The notes under the pieces: generated by a model
The model's database searches: none
What the model was told of the DNA's origin: nothing
Seen by the model: only the letters and a program-made list of their open reading frames with translations
Part shown: one piece after another, positions 1 to 7,751 of the stretch
Numbering within the stretch: the first letter of the stretch is position 1
Layout of the letters: every line of letters begins with the position of its first letter
Position numbers and translations under genes: made by a program
From: Planctomycetota bacterium
GTDB lineage: Bacteria; Planctomycetota; UBA8108
Assembly (NCBI GenBank): GCA_022451445.1
Contig: JAKUSY010000135.1
Location: forward strand, 1 to 7,751
Length of the DNA stretch: 7,751 bases
Direction of reading: 5' to 3'

Positions 1-66
1 TTCACGCTGAGCTATCTCTTCAGGGGCGGAGTGGAATATCCGGACCTGTTGACCTGCGACCTGTGA
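1..66 (+). CDS. Possible 3' end of an upstream gene (partial, unidentified)
   Basis: Frame 1 is open from the window edge for 21 codons and ends at TGA 64-66. It begins FTLSYLFRGG and ends with the residues LLTCDL. I do not recognise the peptide, and 21 codons is too short to distinguish a real gene end from chance. In its favour: it lies on the same strand as the downstream operon and ends about 115 bases before the next start, a normal spacing. Frame 2 stops within a few codons. Frame 3 is also open from the edge, running past base 181 into the next gene, but without a recognisable product. Confidence 0.2.
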   Translation, partial: FTLSYLFRGGVEYPDLLTCDL

Positions 67-149
67 TTTTCTCCAGCTGGTCCATGAGGGGCCTTCTTCA
101 GCCCTGTTCTTGCCTGCTGTTGCGCCTTCGCATAGCCTGTTGGCAGGTA

Positions 150-181
150 CCATTGGAAAAGTTCGGACCCCATTGGGAAAA
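150..181 (+). promoter_or_regulatory. Tandem CCATTGG-type repeat in the leader, possible operator
   Basis: CCATTGGAAAA at 150-160 is repeated as CCATTGGGAAAA at 170-181, start-to-start distance 20 bases, close to two helical turns. The core CCATTGG is itself a palindrome around the central base. The second copy runs into the ATG at 181, so a bound protein could block transcription or ribosome access. I see no convincing -35/-10 pair nearby. Regulatory function is inference; the repeat itself is plain in the sequence. Confidence 0.3.
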
Positions 182-738
182 TGAGAACAACCTGGTTCAT
201 CGCATTGCTTCTGCTGCCCTCGGCGGCGCGTTCAGATGACGTCTTCAAGAAGGACGTGCTGCCGGTGCTGCGCAAGAATTGCTTTGGCTGCCACGGCCCC
301 GAAAAGCAGAAAGGGAAGCTGAGGCTGGATACCCTCAGCCTCGACTTTGACCGCGGCGAGGCGGCAGAGCGCTGGCACGATGCGCTCAACAAGCTCAGCC
401 TCGGGGAGATGCCGCCGGAGGACAAGCCCCAACTCAGCCCAGAGGAGCGCAGGGCTGTGACCGGCTGGCTCAGGGGCCGGCTCGAGGCCGCCGCCCGGGC
501 GCGGCGCTCCACAGGCGGCCGGGTCGTGCTGCGGCGGTTGACCCGCTACGAGTACGCCAACACCCTGCGCGACCTGCTCGGGTTGGACCTCGACTTTTCC
601 CGTGAGCTGCCGCCGGAACCCAAGTCGGCCGACGGCTTCAAGAACAACGGTGGGGCGCTGGGTATGTCGGCCGAGCAGTTGGAGTACTACCTGAAGATTG
701 CCCGTAATGCTCTCTCCAAGGCTATTGTCGAGGGATAG
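181..738 (+). CDS. Exported planctomycete-type cytochrome c + DUF1587 protein, N-terminal part of an interrupted DUF1592-family gene
   Basis: This 185-aa product matches the beginning of the large DUF1592-family proteins. Residues 1-18 form a Sec-type signal peptide (basic R2, hydrophobic 5-13, likely cleavage after A-R-S18). Residues about 21-85 are a planctomycete cytochrome c domain (PSCyt1) with haem motif CFGCH at 34-38 and a likely distal methionine ligand M77 in EMPPE. Residues about 115-178 are DUF1587 (RLTRYEYANTLRDLLGLDLD). Family members normally continue for another 600 or so residues; here TAG 736-738 ends the frame just after DUF1587, and the missing domains follow in the same frame. 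The start at 181 is the first ATG after an in-frame TAG at 133-135. Its ribosome site is weak (GGG at 175-177 lies very close). The product should sit in the periplasm or at the cell surface with one covalent haem. The family's reaction is unknown. Whether it works alone, with the second half, or is a pseudogene fragment is unresolved. Confidence 0.85.
   Translation: MRTTWFIALLLLPSAARSDDVFKKDVLPVLRKNCFGCHGPEKQKGKLRLDTLSLDFDRGEAAERWHDALNKLSLGEMPPEDKPQLSPEERRAVTGWLRGRLEAAARARRSTGGRVVLRRLTRYEYANTLRDLLGLDLDFSRELPPEPKSADGFKNNGGALGMSAEQLEYYLKIARNALSKAIVEG
736..738 (+). other. In-frame TAG interrupting the DUF1592-family gene
   Basis: Reading frame 1 runs from 181 to 2541 with this as its only internal stop. 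The residues before it (ALSKAIVEG) and after it (RPDVVKIRVEK) look like the continuous end of DUF1587 and beginning of the next segment in family members. No frameshift is needed to join them, so a single base change from a sense codon such as CAG, GAG or AAG would explain it. The four other complete reading frames in this operon end in TAA once and TGA three times, so TAG is not otherwise used as a terminator here, though the sample is small. Confidence 0.85.
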
Positions 739-741
739 AGG
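737..741 (+). promoter_or_regulatory. Shine-Dalgarno-like AGAGG for a restart at GTG 748
   Basis: AGAGG overlaps the TAG stop and lies 6 bases before GTG 748-750. A ribosome terminating at 738 would have only 9 bases to the restart codon, a geometry compatible with termination-reinitiation. A second GTG follows at 751. It may be coincidence, because the same bases would encode ordinary family residues if the stop were a recent mutation. Confidence 0.35.
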
Positions 742-747
742 CCCGAT

Positions 748-2541
748 GTGGTGAAGATCAGGGTGGAGAAGAGTTCGCCGGTTCGACGGATCAAGGGCGA
801 GGTGAGCAACCTGATCGCTCCCGGCGGGCAGTTTCTTGCCAAGTTGGATGAATTTCCGCGTGAGGGGGACTTTGTCGTACGGGTCAGGGCGACTGCTGTG
901 GTGCCCAGGGGCGCAGGCTGGCCCAGGTTGAGGGTAGCCCTGGGAGTGCGGGCGGATGTGCGCGCTCCGCAGAAGACCCTGGCCCTGGCGGACGTGAAGG
1001 GAGGCGGCGAGCAATTGCTCGAGTTCCGTGGTCGCATTGAGAATTTCCCCCTGCCGGGACACAACCCCAAGTATCCCGGACTCCTGGTACGGCTCGTTAA
1101 CGAGTACGACGATGGTTCGGGCTTCCTGCAGGCTGGCCAGAAGAAGAAAAAAAAGAAAAACGTACCGAAGGATCCCGCCCTGGAGAGTCAGCCGAAGATC
1201 GAGGTGCACTCGGTCGAGTTCGAGGGGCCGCTTTTCAGCTCCTGGCCGCCCGCGAGCCACACACGCCTGCTGGGAAAAAATGCCGGGCGCGAGGAGGACC
1301 GGGCCCGCCGCGCGCTCGAGAGGTTCATGGCCCGTGCCTGGCGCCGCCCGGTGACTGCCGCCGAGGTGGGGCGCATGCGCTCGCTCTTTACCCGGGTGCG
1401 ACCTGACTCGCCATCGTTCGAGGTGGCTATGCGCGATACGCTGGCGCTGGTGCTGGTGACGCCCGAGTTCCTCTACCTGGTCGAACCAGCCGGGGAAAAG
1501 GGCAGTCGCGCCCTCGATGACTGGGAGCTTGCCACTCGCCTGTCCTACTTCCTCTGGAGCACGATGCCGGATGAGAAGCTCTCTTCGCTGGCGAAGGCCG
1601 GCAAGCTTCGGGCACCCGGAGCGCTCGGCAGAGAGGTGAAGCGCATGCTTGCCGACGAACGCTCGTGGGAATTCGTGCAGCATTTCACCGACCAGTGGTT
1701 GAACCTTTCAGGTCTCAAGCGCGTGGCGGTCAACCCGCAATACCACCCCGACTTCGATGACCTGCTCAAGGATGACATGCGGCTGGAGACGCAGCATTTT
1801 TTCTCCGAGATCCTGCGCAGCAACTCGAGCGCGCTGCAGTTCATCGATTCGAAATTCGCCATGCTCAACCGTCCGCTGGCGGCGCATTACGGGCTCGAGG
1901 GACCGAGGGGCAATGGCTTTGAGAGGGTCGCCCTGAAGTCAGACCAGCATCGAGGCGGCTTGTTGACCCAGGGCAGCATCCTGCTGGCGAATTCCGATGG
2001 CGAACAGTCGCACCCGATCAGGCGGGCGGTCTGGCTGCTCGACCGCCTGCTCGGCTCGCCTCCTGCGCCTCCGCCGCCGGATGTTCCAGAGCTTGACAGC
2101 GAGATTGCGAAAAAGAAGAAGCTCTCCATCCGCCAGCAGATGGAATTGCACAGGAAGAAACCCGCCTGCGCTGACTGCCACTCGGATATCGATCCCTGGG
2201 GGATCTCCTTTGAGGAGTACGATGCGGTAGGCAAATGGCGCAGGGAATGGCGTCAGAAGCCGAAGTCGAAACCCCAGTCGCTCGATCTCGAAACCGAGCT
2301 TCCAGGCGGCCATAAGCTGAAGGGAATGCAGGATTTGAAGCGCCACCTGCTGAGCAGGGAAAAAGATCGCTTTGCCAGGGCGCTGAGTGAGAAAATACTG
2401 GCATACGCGCTCGGTCGTTCTCTTGAATTCACTGATGAAGAAACGACAGACGCGCTGGCGCGAGGCTTCAAAAGAAACGGCTACCACCTGCGCGATCTGA
2501 TAGCCCGGGTGGTCGATACCGAAGCCTTCAGGACCAAGTAA
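748..2541 (+). CDS. DUF1595-DUF1592-DUF1588-DUF1585 protein, C-terminal part of the interrupted cytochrome-type gene
   Basis: This 597-aa frame continues the 181-738 frame after TAG. Residues 1-160 are a beta-rich, jelly-roll-like stretch ending in the family motif EFEGPLFSSWPP (157-168), with a lysine-rich linker at 132-137. Then follow DUF1595 (about 181-245, ARRALERFMARAWRRPVT), DUF1592 (about 255-385, LSYFLWSTMPDEKL), DUF1588/PSCyt3 (about 398-500) with haem motif CADCH at 474-478 followed by IDPWG, and DUF1585 (about 515-592, ALSEKILAYALGRSLE). Domain order and length are normal for the family once joined to the upstream piece (786 codons including the TAG codon). As an independent protein it would start at GTG 748 and have no signal peptide, which conflicts with a CxxCH motif, since c-type haem is attached outside the cytoplasm. 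A fusion through readthrough, a pseudogene, or a sequence error are therefore as likely as a true second protein. It ends at TAA, 13 bases before the DUF1552 gene. Confidence 0.85.
   Translation: MVKIRVEKSSPVRRIKGEVSNLIAPGGQFLAKLDEFPREGDFVVRVRATAVVPRGAGWPRLRVALGVRADVRAPQKTLALADVKGGGEQLLEFRGRIENFPLPGHNPKYPGLLVRLVNEYDDGSGFLQAGQKKKKKKNVPKDPALESQPKIEVHSVEFEGPLFSSWPPASHTRLLGKNAGREEDRARRALERFMARAWRRPVTAAEVGRMRSLFTRVRPDSPSFEVAMRDTLALVLVTPEFLYLVEPAGEKGSRALDDWELATRLSYFLWSTMPDEKLSSLAKAGKLRAPGALGREVKRMLADERSWEFVQHFTDQWLNLSGLKRVAVNPQYHPDFDDLLKDDMRLETQHFFSEILRSNSSALQFIDSKFAMLNRPLAAHYGLEGPRGNGFERVALKSDQHRGGLLTQGSILLANSDGEQSHPIRRAVWLLDRLLGSPPAPPPPDVPELDSEIAKKKKLSIRQQMELHRKKPACADCHSDIDPWGISFEEYDAVGKWRREWRQKPKSKPQSLDLETELPGGHKLKGMQDLKRHLLSREKDRFARALSEKILAYALGRSLEFTDEETTDALARGFKRNGYHLRDLIARVVDTEAFRTK
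1147..1155 (+). other. A8-G homopolymer with an in-frame A AAA AAG heptamer
   Basis: Eight adenines followed by G encode part of a lysine run in the linker before DUF1595. Read in the gene's frame, bases 1149-1155 are A AAA AAG, the arrangement of the classic dnaX -1 slippery site. A -1 shift would run to TGA at about 1400-1402 and give a protein lacking DUF1595-DUF1585. I see no clear stem-loop or upstream Shine-Dalgarno stimulator, so frameshifting is speculative. The tract is also a plausible spot for sequencing or replication slippage. Confidence 0.25.
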
Positions 2542-2543
2542 GC

Positions 2544-2551
2544 AAAGGTGA
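2544..2551 (+). promoter_or_regulatory. Ribosome binding site of the DUF1552 gene
   Basis: AAAGGTGA matches the 3' half of the consensus AAGGAGGTGA and lies 3 bases before ATG 2555, the expected register for the GGTGA part. It supports 2555 as the start, giving a twin-arginine signal close to the N-terminus. Confidence 0.6.
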
Positions 2552-2554
2552 GCC

Positions 2555-3877
2555 ATGGCGAAGAACACTCCTGATGTAAGCCGGAGAACGTTCCTGCGCG
2601 GTACGGGCGCCGTCCTCGCCCTGCCGTTTCTCGAATCTCTCAGCTTCGGCGCCACCGCCGCCGAGCTGCCGCGCCGCATGGCCTTTGTTTATTTCCCCTT
2701 CGGGGTCGCGTTGCCCGGGGAGAAGGCCGGGAAAGCAGACTGGAACTGGTTCCCAAGCGGTGAGGGGAAGGATTTCAAGTTTCGCAGGTCGCTTCAGAGT
2801 CTCGAACCGCTTCGCGATGATGTGACGGTGATGTCCGGTCTCTCCCATCCGCGCTGCCGCCGCCTCGGTGGCCACGATACCGGTGACACCTGGCTGACGG
2901 GCGCGGAGCTGAAGGCGCCGTCCTACGGCAACGAGATGTCGCTCGACCAGCTGGCGGCCCAGCACATCGGGGACCAGACGCGTTTTCCTTCGCTGACTCT
3001 TTCGAGCGATGGAGGCGTCGGCGAGCCAACCCGTTCGACGACGATCTCCTTTGCCCGTACCGGCCGCCCGGTACCGGCGTTGTCGAGCCCGAAGCAGATC
3101 TTCAACCGCCTCTTTGGAGAGTCGGGTGGTGAGGCCTCCGCCCGGCGCAAGCTGCAGAATACCCGCAGCCTGCTCGACCTGGTCCTCAACCACTCGAAGA
3201 GTGTTCGCGGACGCCTCGGCTCGCGCGACCGGGGCAAGTTCGATGAGTACCTCGACTCGGTTCGCGATGTGGAAAAACGCGTCGAGCTCTCGCAGAAATG
3301 GCTCGATGTGCCCAAGCCGAAGGTCGAGGCGAAGACTCTCGACCTCAGCGCCACTCCCGATGGCCCGGAGGAATACATCCGTACAATGTACGACCTGATG
3401 TACCTCGCCTTCCGCACCGACACCACGCGCCTTGCCACCTACATGATCGGCCAGGTGGCCGGCGCCACGACGATCGCCAATTCCTTTCCCACCGCGGTGG
3501 GGTTGAAGGGAAACTGGCACGGCCTGGCCCACGGCGGCGGTAAGAATCCCGAGGCCCTCGGTAAGTTTGACCAGTTCCTCGCCACACAGCTGGCCTATTT
3601 CCTCAAGCGCCTCAAGGACACCCCCGAGGGCGATGGCAGCCTGCTCGACCGCACCCTGGTGCTCTACGGCAGCTCGAACTCGAAGACACACAACAACCAG
3701 AACTACCCGACTCTGCTGGCCGGCGGCAGGGGGCTCGGCGTACGCCAGGGACAATTCCTCAAGTACTCCAAGAAGACGCCCTTCGCCAACGTATTCGTGA
3801 CCATGCTTGAGCGAATGCGCCTGCCCGTTGAGCGCTTCGCCGACTCCTCAGGCGGCCTCGATGAGTTGATCGCCTGA
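2555..3877 (+). CDS. Tat-exported DUF1552 family protein
   Basis: This 440-aa protein opens with a twin-arginine signal, SRRTFLRG at 9-16, followed by the hydrophobic stretch TGAVLALPFLESL (17-29) and a probable cleavage near ATAAE (33-37). The rest matches DUF1552 along its length: AFVYFPFGVALPG (43-55), SGLSHP (94-99), GGHDTGDTWLTG (105-116), SLDQLAAQHIG (129-139), WHGLAHGG (321-328) and YGSSNSKTHNNQNYPTLLAGG (371-391). The final block, rich in H, N and D, resembles metal-site regions of the alkaline-phosphatase-like superfamily, to which I believe this family is related. No enzyme activity has been assigned. Tat export fits a protein that folds, possibly with a metal, before leaving the cytoplasm. 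DUF1552 genes typically sit next to DUF1592-family cytochrome genes, exactly as here, suggesting a functional pair. The length is normal and the frame is intact, unlike the upstream gene; this argues that the module is not fully decayed. Confidence 0.93.
   Translation: MAKNTPDVSRRTFLRGTGAVLALPFLESLSFGATAAELPRRMAFVYFPFGVALPGEKAGKADWNWFPSGEGKDFKFRRSLQSLEPLRDDVTVMSGLSHPRCRRLGGHDTGDTWLTGAELKAPSYGNEMSLDQLAAQHIGDQTRFPSLTLSSDGGVGEPTRSTTISFARTGRPVPALSSPKQIFNRLFGESGGEASARRKLQNTRSLLDLVLNHSKSVRGRLGSRDRGKFDEYLDSVRDVEKRVELSQKWLDVPKPKVEAKTLDLSATPDGPEEYIRTMYDLMYLAFRTDTTRLATYMIGQVAGATTIANSFPTAVGLKGNWHGLAHGGGKNPEALGKFDQFLATQLAYFLKRLKDTPEGDGSLLDRTLVLYGSSNSKTHNNQNYPTLLAGGRGLGVRQGQFLKYSKKTPFANVFVTMLERMRLPVERFADSSGGLDELIA
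3057..3074 (+). repeat. Short perfect inverted repeat inside the DUF1552 gene
   Basis: GTACCGG (3057-3063) and CCGGTAC (3068-3074) are separated by CCGC, giving a 7-bp stem with a 4-base loop. It lies within codons for the FARTGRPVPAL region. In GC-rich coding sequence this is probably incidental. Confidence 0.3.
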
Positions 3878-3900
3878 GGCGCTTCCCTGGGCGGGGCAGG

Positions 3901-3929
3901 ATGGAAAAATCTCAGAATCCGGAAAGCTG

Positions 3930-3930
<1 letters not shown>
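3901..3930 (+). CDS. Possible 9-codon leader ORF ahead of the DUF1549/DUF1553 gene
   Basis: ATG 3901 starts MEKSQNPES and ends at TGA 3928-3930, whose last base is the first base of the next ATG (TGATG). GGGG at 3893-3896 lies 4 bases upstream as a possible ribosome site. This is the only notable item in the 52-base gap between the two modules. It could couple translation of the downstream gene, or be chance; a 9-codon frame has little statistical weight. Confidence 0.2.
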
Positions 3931-6290
<2,360 letters not shown>

Positions 6291-6302
6291 ACTGGAAGCG
6301 CC

Positions 6303-7730
6303 ATGCAGAACAACCTGCCTGATCAGACGGAACTCTGCCGCCGGGCCTTTCTCGGCCATGGGGCCAATGTGCTCGGTGGAGCGGCGCTCGCCTCGCTGCT
6401 CTCACCCGGGGGCCTCCGTGGCGCCGATGCGGATCCTGCCAGGCCGGGCCTCCTGCGGCCGCTGCATTTTCCTCCCAGGGCGAAGCAGGTCATCTTCCTT
6501 TACATGGCGGGGGGGCCATCGCATCTCGAGACCTTCGACTACAAGCCGAAGCTGGCCGAGCTCGGCGGCAAGCCGATGCCGGCTTCCATTACGAAGGGCC
6601 AGCCGATCGCCCAGCTGCAGAACAAGGCGCTCAAGTGCATGGCGCCGCAATATCCCTTCAAGCGCTACGGCAAGTCCGGGCAGCAGCTCAGCACCGCCTT
6701 CAAGCACCTGCCGGAGCTCGCCGACGAGCTCTGCATCATCCGCTCGCTCAAGACCAAGGCGATCAACCACGACCCGGCCCATACCTTCATGAATACCGGT
6801 ACGACGATCAGCGGCCGCCCGGCGATGGGCTCCTGGCTGCTCTACGGGCTCGGCAGCGAGGCCGAGAACCTGCCGGGCTTCGTCGTCATGACCTCCACGG
6901 GCGGCGGCCAGAGCCAGCCGATCGCTTCGCGGCAATGGCACAGCGGCTTCCTGCCGGGCGAACACCAGGGGATGCAGTTCTATTCATCGGGCGATCCGGT
7001 CCCCTACGTTCGTAATCCGCCGGGGGTCTCAACAGGATCCCAGCGCGAGGTGATCGACGCGGTCGGTGAGCTCAACCGGGGCCGGGCGAAGACGCTGCGG
7101 GATCCCGGCATCGCCGCCCGCATCAGCCAGTACGAGCTCGCCTTCAAGATGCAGATGAGCGTCCCGGAGTTGACCCGGATCAACGACGAGAACAAGGAGA
7201 CTCTCGAGCTCTACGGAATCAAGGGGCTCGATGGATCCTTTGCGGGCAACTGCCTGCTGGCCCGGCGCCTCGTGGAGCGCGGGGTGCGCTTCGTGCAGGT
7301 CTACCATCGCGGCTGGGACCATCACGGCGGCATCAAGAAGGGGATCGCCACGACAATGAACCTCGTCGACCGTGGCACCACGGCTCTCATCAAGGATCTC
7401 AAGCGCCGCGGCCTTCTCGACAGTACCCTGGTGGGCTGGGGCGGAGAGTTTGGCCGCACCCCGATGGCCCAGGGTGACGGGCGTGACCATCATATGATGG
7501 GCTTCTCCATGTTCCTCGCCGGCGGCGGCATCAAGCCGGGGGTTACCTACGGAGCGACCGATGACCTGGGCTACCACGCGGCCGAGGACATCGTCGAGGT
7601 GCACGACCTGCACGCCACCATGCTGCGCCAGCTCGGCATCGATCACAAGCGCCTGAGCTACCGCTACAACGGGAGGGATTTCCGTCTCACCGACGTACAT
7701 GGCAAGGTGATCAAGGAAATCATCACGTGA
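6303..7730 (+). CDS. Tat-exported DUF1501 family protein (alkaline-phosphatase superfamily)
   Basis: This 475-aa protein begins with a twin-arginine signal, CRRAFLGHG at 12-20, and a weakly hydrophobic ANVLGGAALASLL stretch (21-33). The DUF1501 fold follows: KQVIFLYMAGGPSHLETFDYKP (61-82), INHDPAHTFMNTG (154-166), SGRPAMGSWLLYGLG (170-184), GNCLLARRLVERGVRFVQVYHRGWDHH (315-341), GWGGEFGRTPMAQGDGRDHH (378-397) and the C-terminal VHDLHATMLRQLGIDH (433-448). The clustered H, D and E residues (H74, D79, D339-H341, E382, D395-H397, H434, H437) are positioned like the metal-binding and active-site residues of the sulfatase/alkaline-phosphatase superfamily. The substrate is unknown. DUF1501 genes usually follow a DUF1549/DUF1553 cytochrome gene, as here, with a 12-base gap and GGAAG at 6294-6298 as ribosome site. 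Length and motifs are complete. The stop TGA overlaps a following ATG. Confidence 0.94.
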   Translation: MQNNLPDQTELCRRAFLGHGANVLGGAALASLLSPGGLRGADADPARPGLLRPLHFPPRAKQVIFLYMAGGPSHLETFDYKPKLAELGGKPMPASITKGQPIAQLQNKALKCMAPQYPFKRYGKSGQQLSTAFKHLPELADELCIIRSLKTKAINHDPAHTFMNTGTTISGRPAMGSWLLYGLGSEAENLPGFVVMTSTGGGQSQPIASRQWHSGFLPGEHQGMQFYSSGDPVPYVRNPPGVSTGSQREVIDAVGELNRGRAKTLRDPGIAARISQYELAFKMQMSVPELTRINDENKETLELYGIKGLDGSFAGNCLLARRLVERGVRFVQVYHRGWDHHGGIKKGIATTMNLVDRGTTALIKDLKRRGLLDSTLVGWGGEFGRTPMAQGDGRDHHMMGFSMFLAGGGIKPGVTYGATDDLGYHAAEDIVEVHDLHATMLRQLGIDHKRLSYRYNGRDFRLTDVHGKVIKEIIT

Positions 7731-7751
7731 TGGTTCCGCAGCGGAGGCGTT
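7730..7751 (+). CDS. Possible start of a further operon gene (partial at window edge)
   Basis: ATG 7730-7732 overlaps the DUF1501 stop as TGATG, a common arrangement for translationally coupled genes. The visible peptide is MVPQRRR, whose basic residues could be the n-region of a signal peptide or membrane anchor. AAGGTGATCAAGGAA lies upstream inside the DUF1501 gene and offers AAGGA-like ribosome sites. Only seven codons are visible, so the call rests on position alone. Confidence 0.25.

Noticed and set aside
43..63. Three GACCTG copies at 43, 51 and 58
   Set aside because: Spacings are unequal (8 and 7 bases), the motif is short, and it falls in possible coding sequence, so it may be codon repetition (GAC CTG).
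92..147. Weak inverted repeats in the leader (for example CCTG-TTGG-CAGG at 136-147) considered as a terminator or riboswitch
   Set aside because: Stems are only 4-5 bp, there is no T-run, and no known riboswitch consensus is visible.
140..168. TTGGCA at 140-145 considered as a -35 element
   Set aside because: The bases 17 positions downstream (TCGGAC) do not resemble a -10 element, so a promoter call is not supported.
736..738. TAG as a pyrrolysine or otherwise reassigned codon
   Set aside because: Pyrrolysine is not known from this family, no supporting genes are in the window, and a single base change from CAG, GAG or AAG is simpler. The absence of TAG as terminator in four other genes is too small a sample.
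232..1683. 483-codon open frame on the minus strand opposite the first gene
   Set aside because: Its translation has no recognisable domain, is rich in H, Q, R and L as expected from the complement of GC-rich codons, and lies fully opposite well-recognised family domains.
3057..3074. 7-bp hairpin in the DUF1552 gene as a regulatory signal
   Set aside because: Short, GC-rich and within coding sequence; likely chance, so it is listed only as a low-confidence repeat and not as a finding.
2528..3754. 408-codon open frame on the minus strand opposite the DUF1552 gene
   Set aside because: Same reason: a compositional shadow of a clear Tat-exported DUF1552 gene, with no own domain or ribosome site.

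Overview
This GC-rich window carries a single co-directional (+ strand) gene cluster made of protein families that are expanded in Planctomycetota and Verrucomicrobiota, with some members in Acidobacteriota. The domain families (planctomycete cytochrome c, DUF1587/1595/1592/1588/1585, DUF1552, DUF1549/1553, DUF1501) point to a planctomycete- or verrucomicrobium-like bacterium. The phylum call is inference from gene content only. Codon choice is similar across all genes, and there are no mobile elements, RNA genes or CRISPR arrays.

Layout: bases 1-66 may hold the last codons of an upstream gene, followed by a short leader (67-180) with a tandem CCATTGG-type repeat just before the first start codon. 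Module A follows. It starts with a large cytochrome-type protein of the PSCyt1-DUF1587-DUF1595-DUF1592-DUF1588-DUF1585 architecture, interrupted by one in-frame TAG at 736-738. The gene therefore reads as a 185-aa exported N-terminal piece (181-738) and a 597-aa C-terminal piece (748-2541). Next comes a Tat-exported DUF1552 protein (2555-3877). After a 52-base gap comes module B: a PSCyt1-DUF1549-DUF1553 protein (3930-6290) and a Tat-exported DUF1501 protein of the alkaline-phosphatase superfamily (6303-7730). The DUF1501 stop codon overlaps an ATG that may begin another gene running off the window.

How the genes work together (inference): each module pairs a large two-CxxCH c-type cytochrome-like protein, with a Sec-type signal in its first part, with a smaller Tat-exported partner. 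All genes are tightly spaced (gaps of 9, 13, 52 and 12 bases, then an overlap), as in one operon. The products should act outside the cytoplasm, where haem attachment to CxxCH takes place. The biochemical role of these families is not established, so no substrate is assigned.

The point most worth a second look is the TAG that splits the first gene exactly between domains, in the same frame on both sides, with a Shine-Dalgarno-like AGAGG and a GTG start right after it. It could be a real split with translational restart, a recent nonsense mutation, readthrough, or a sequence error. The rest looks like an ordinary, well-conserved pair of planctomycete-type modules. I found no clearly new system.
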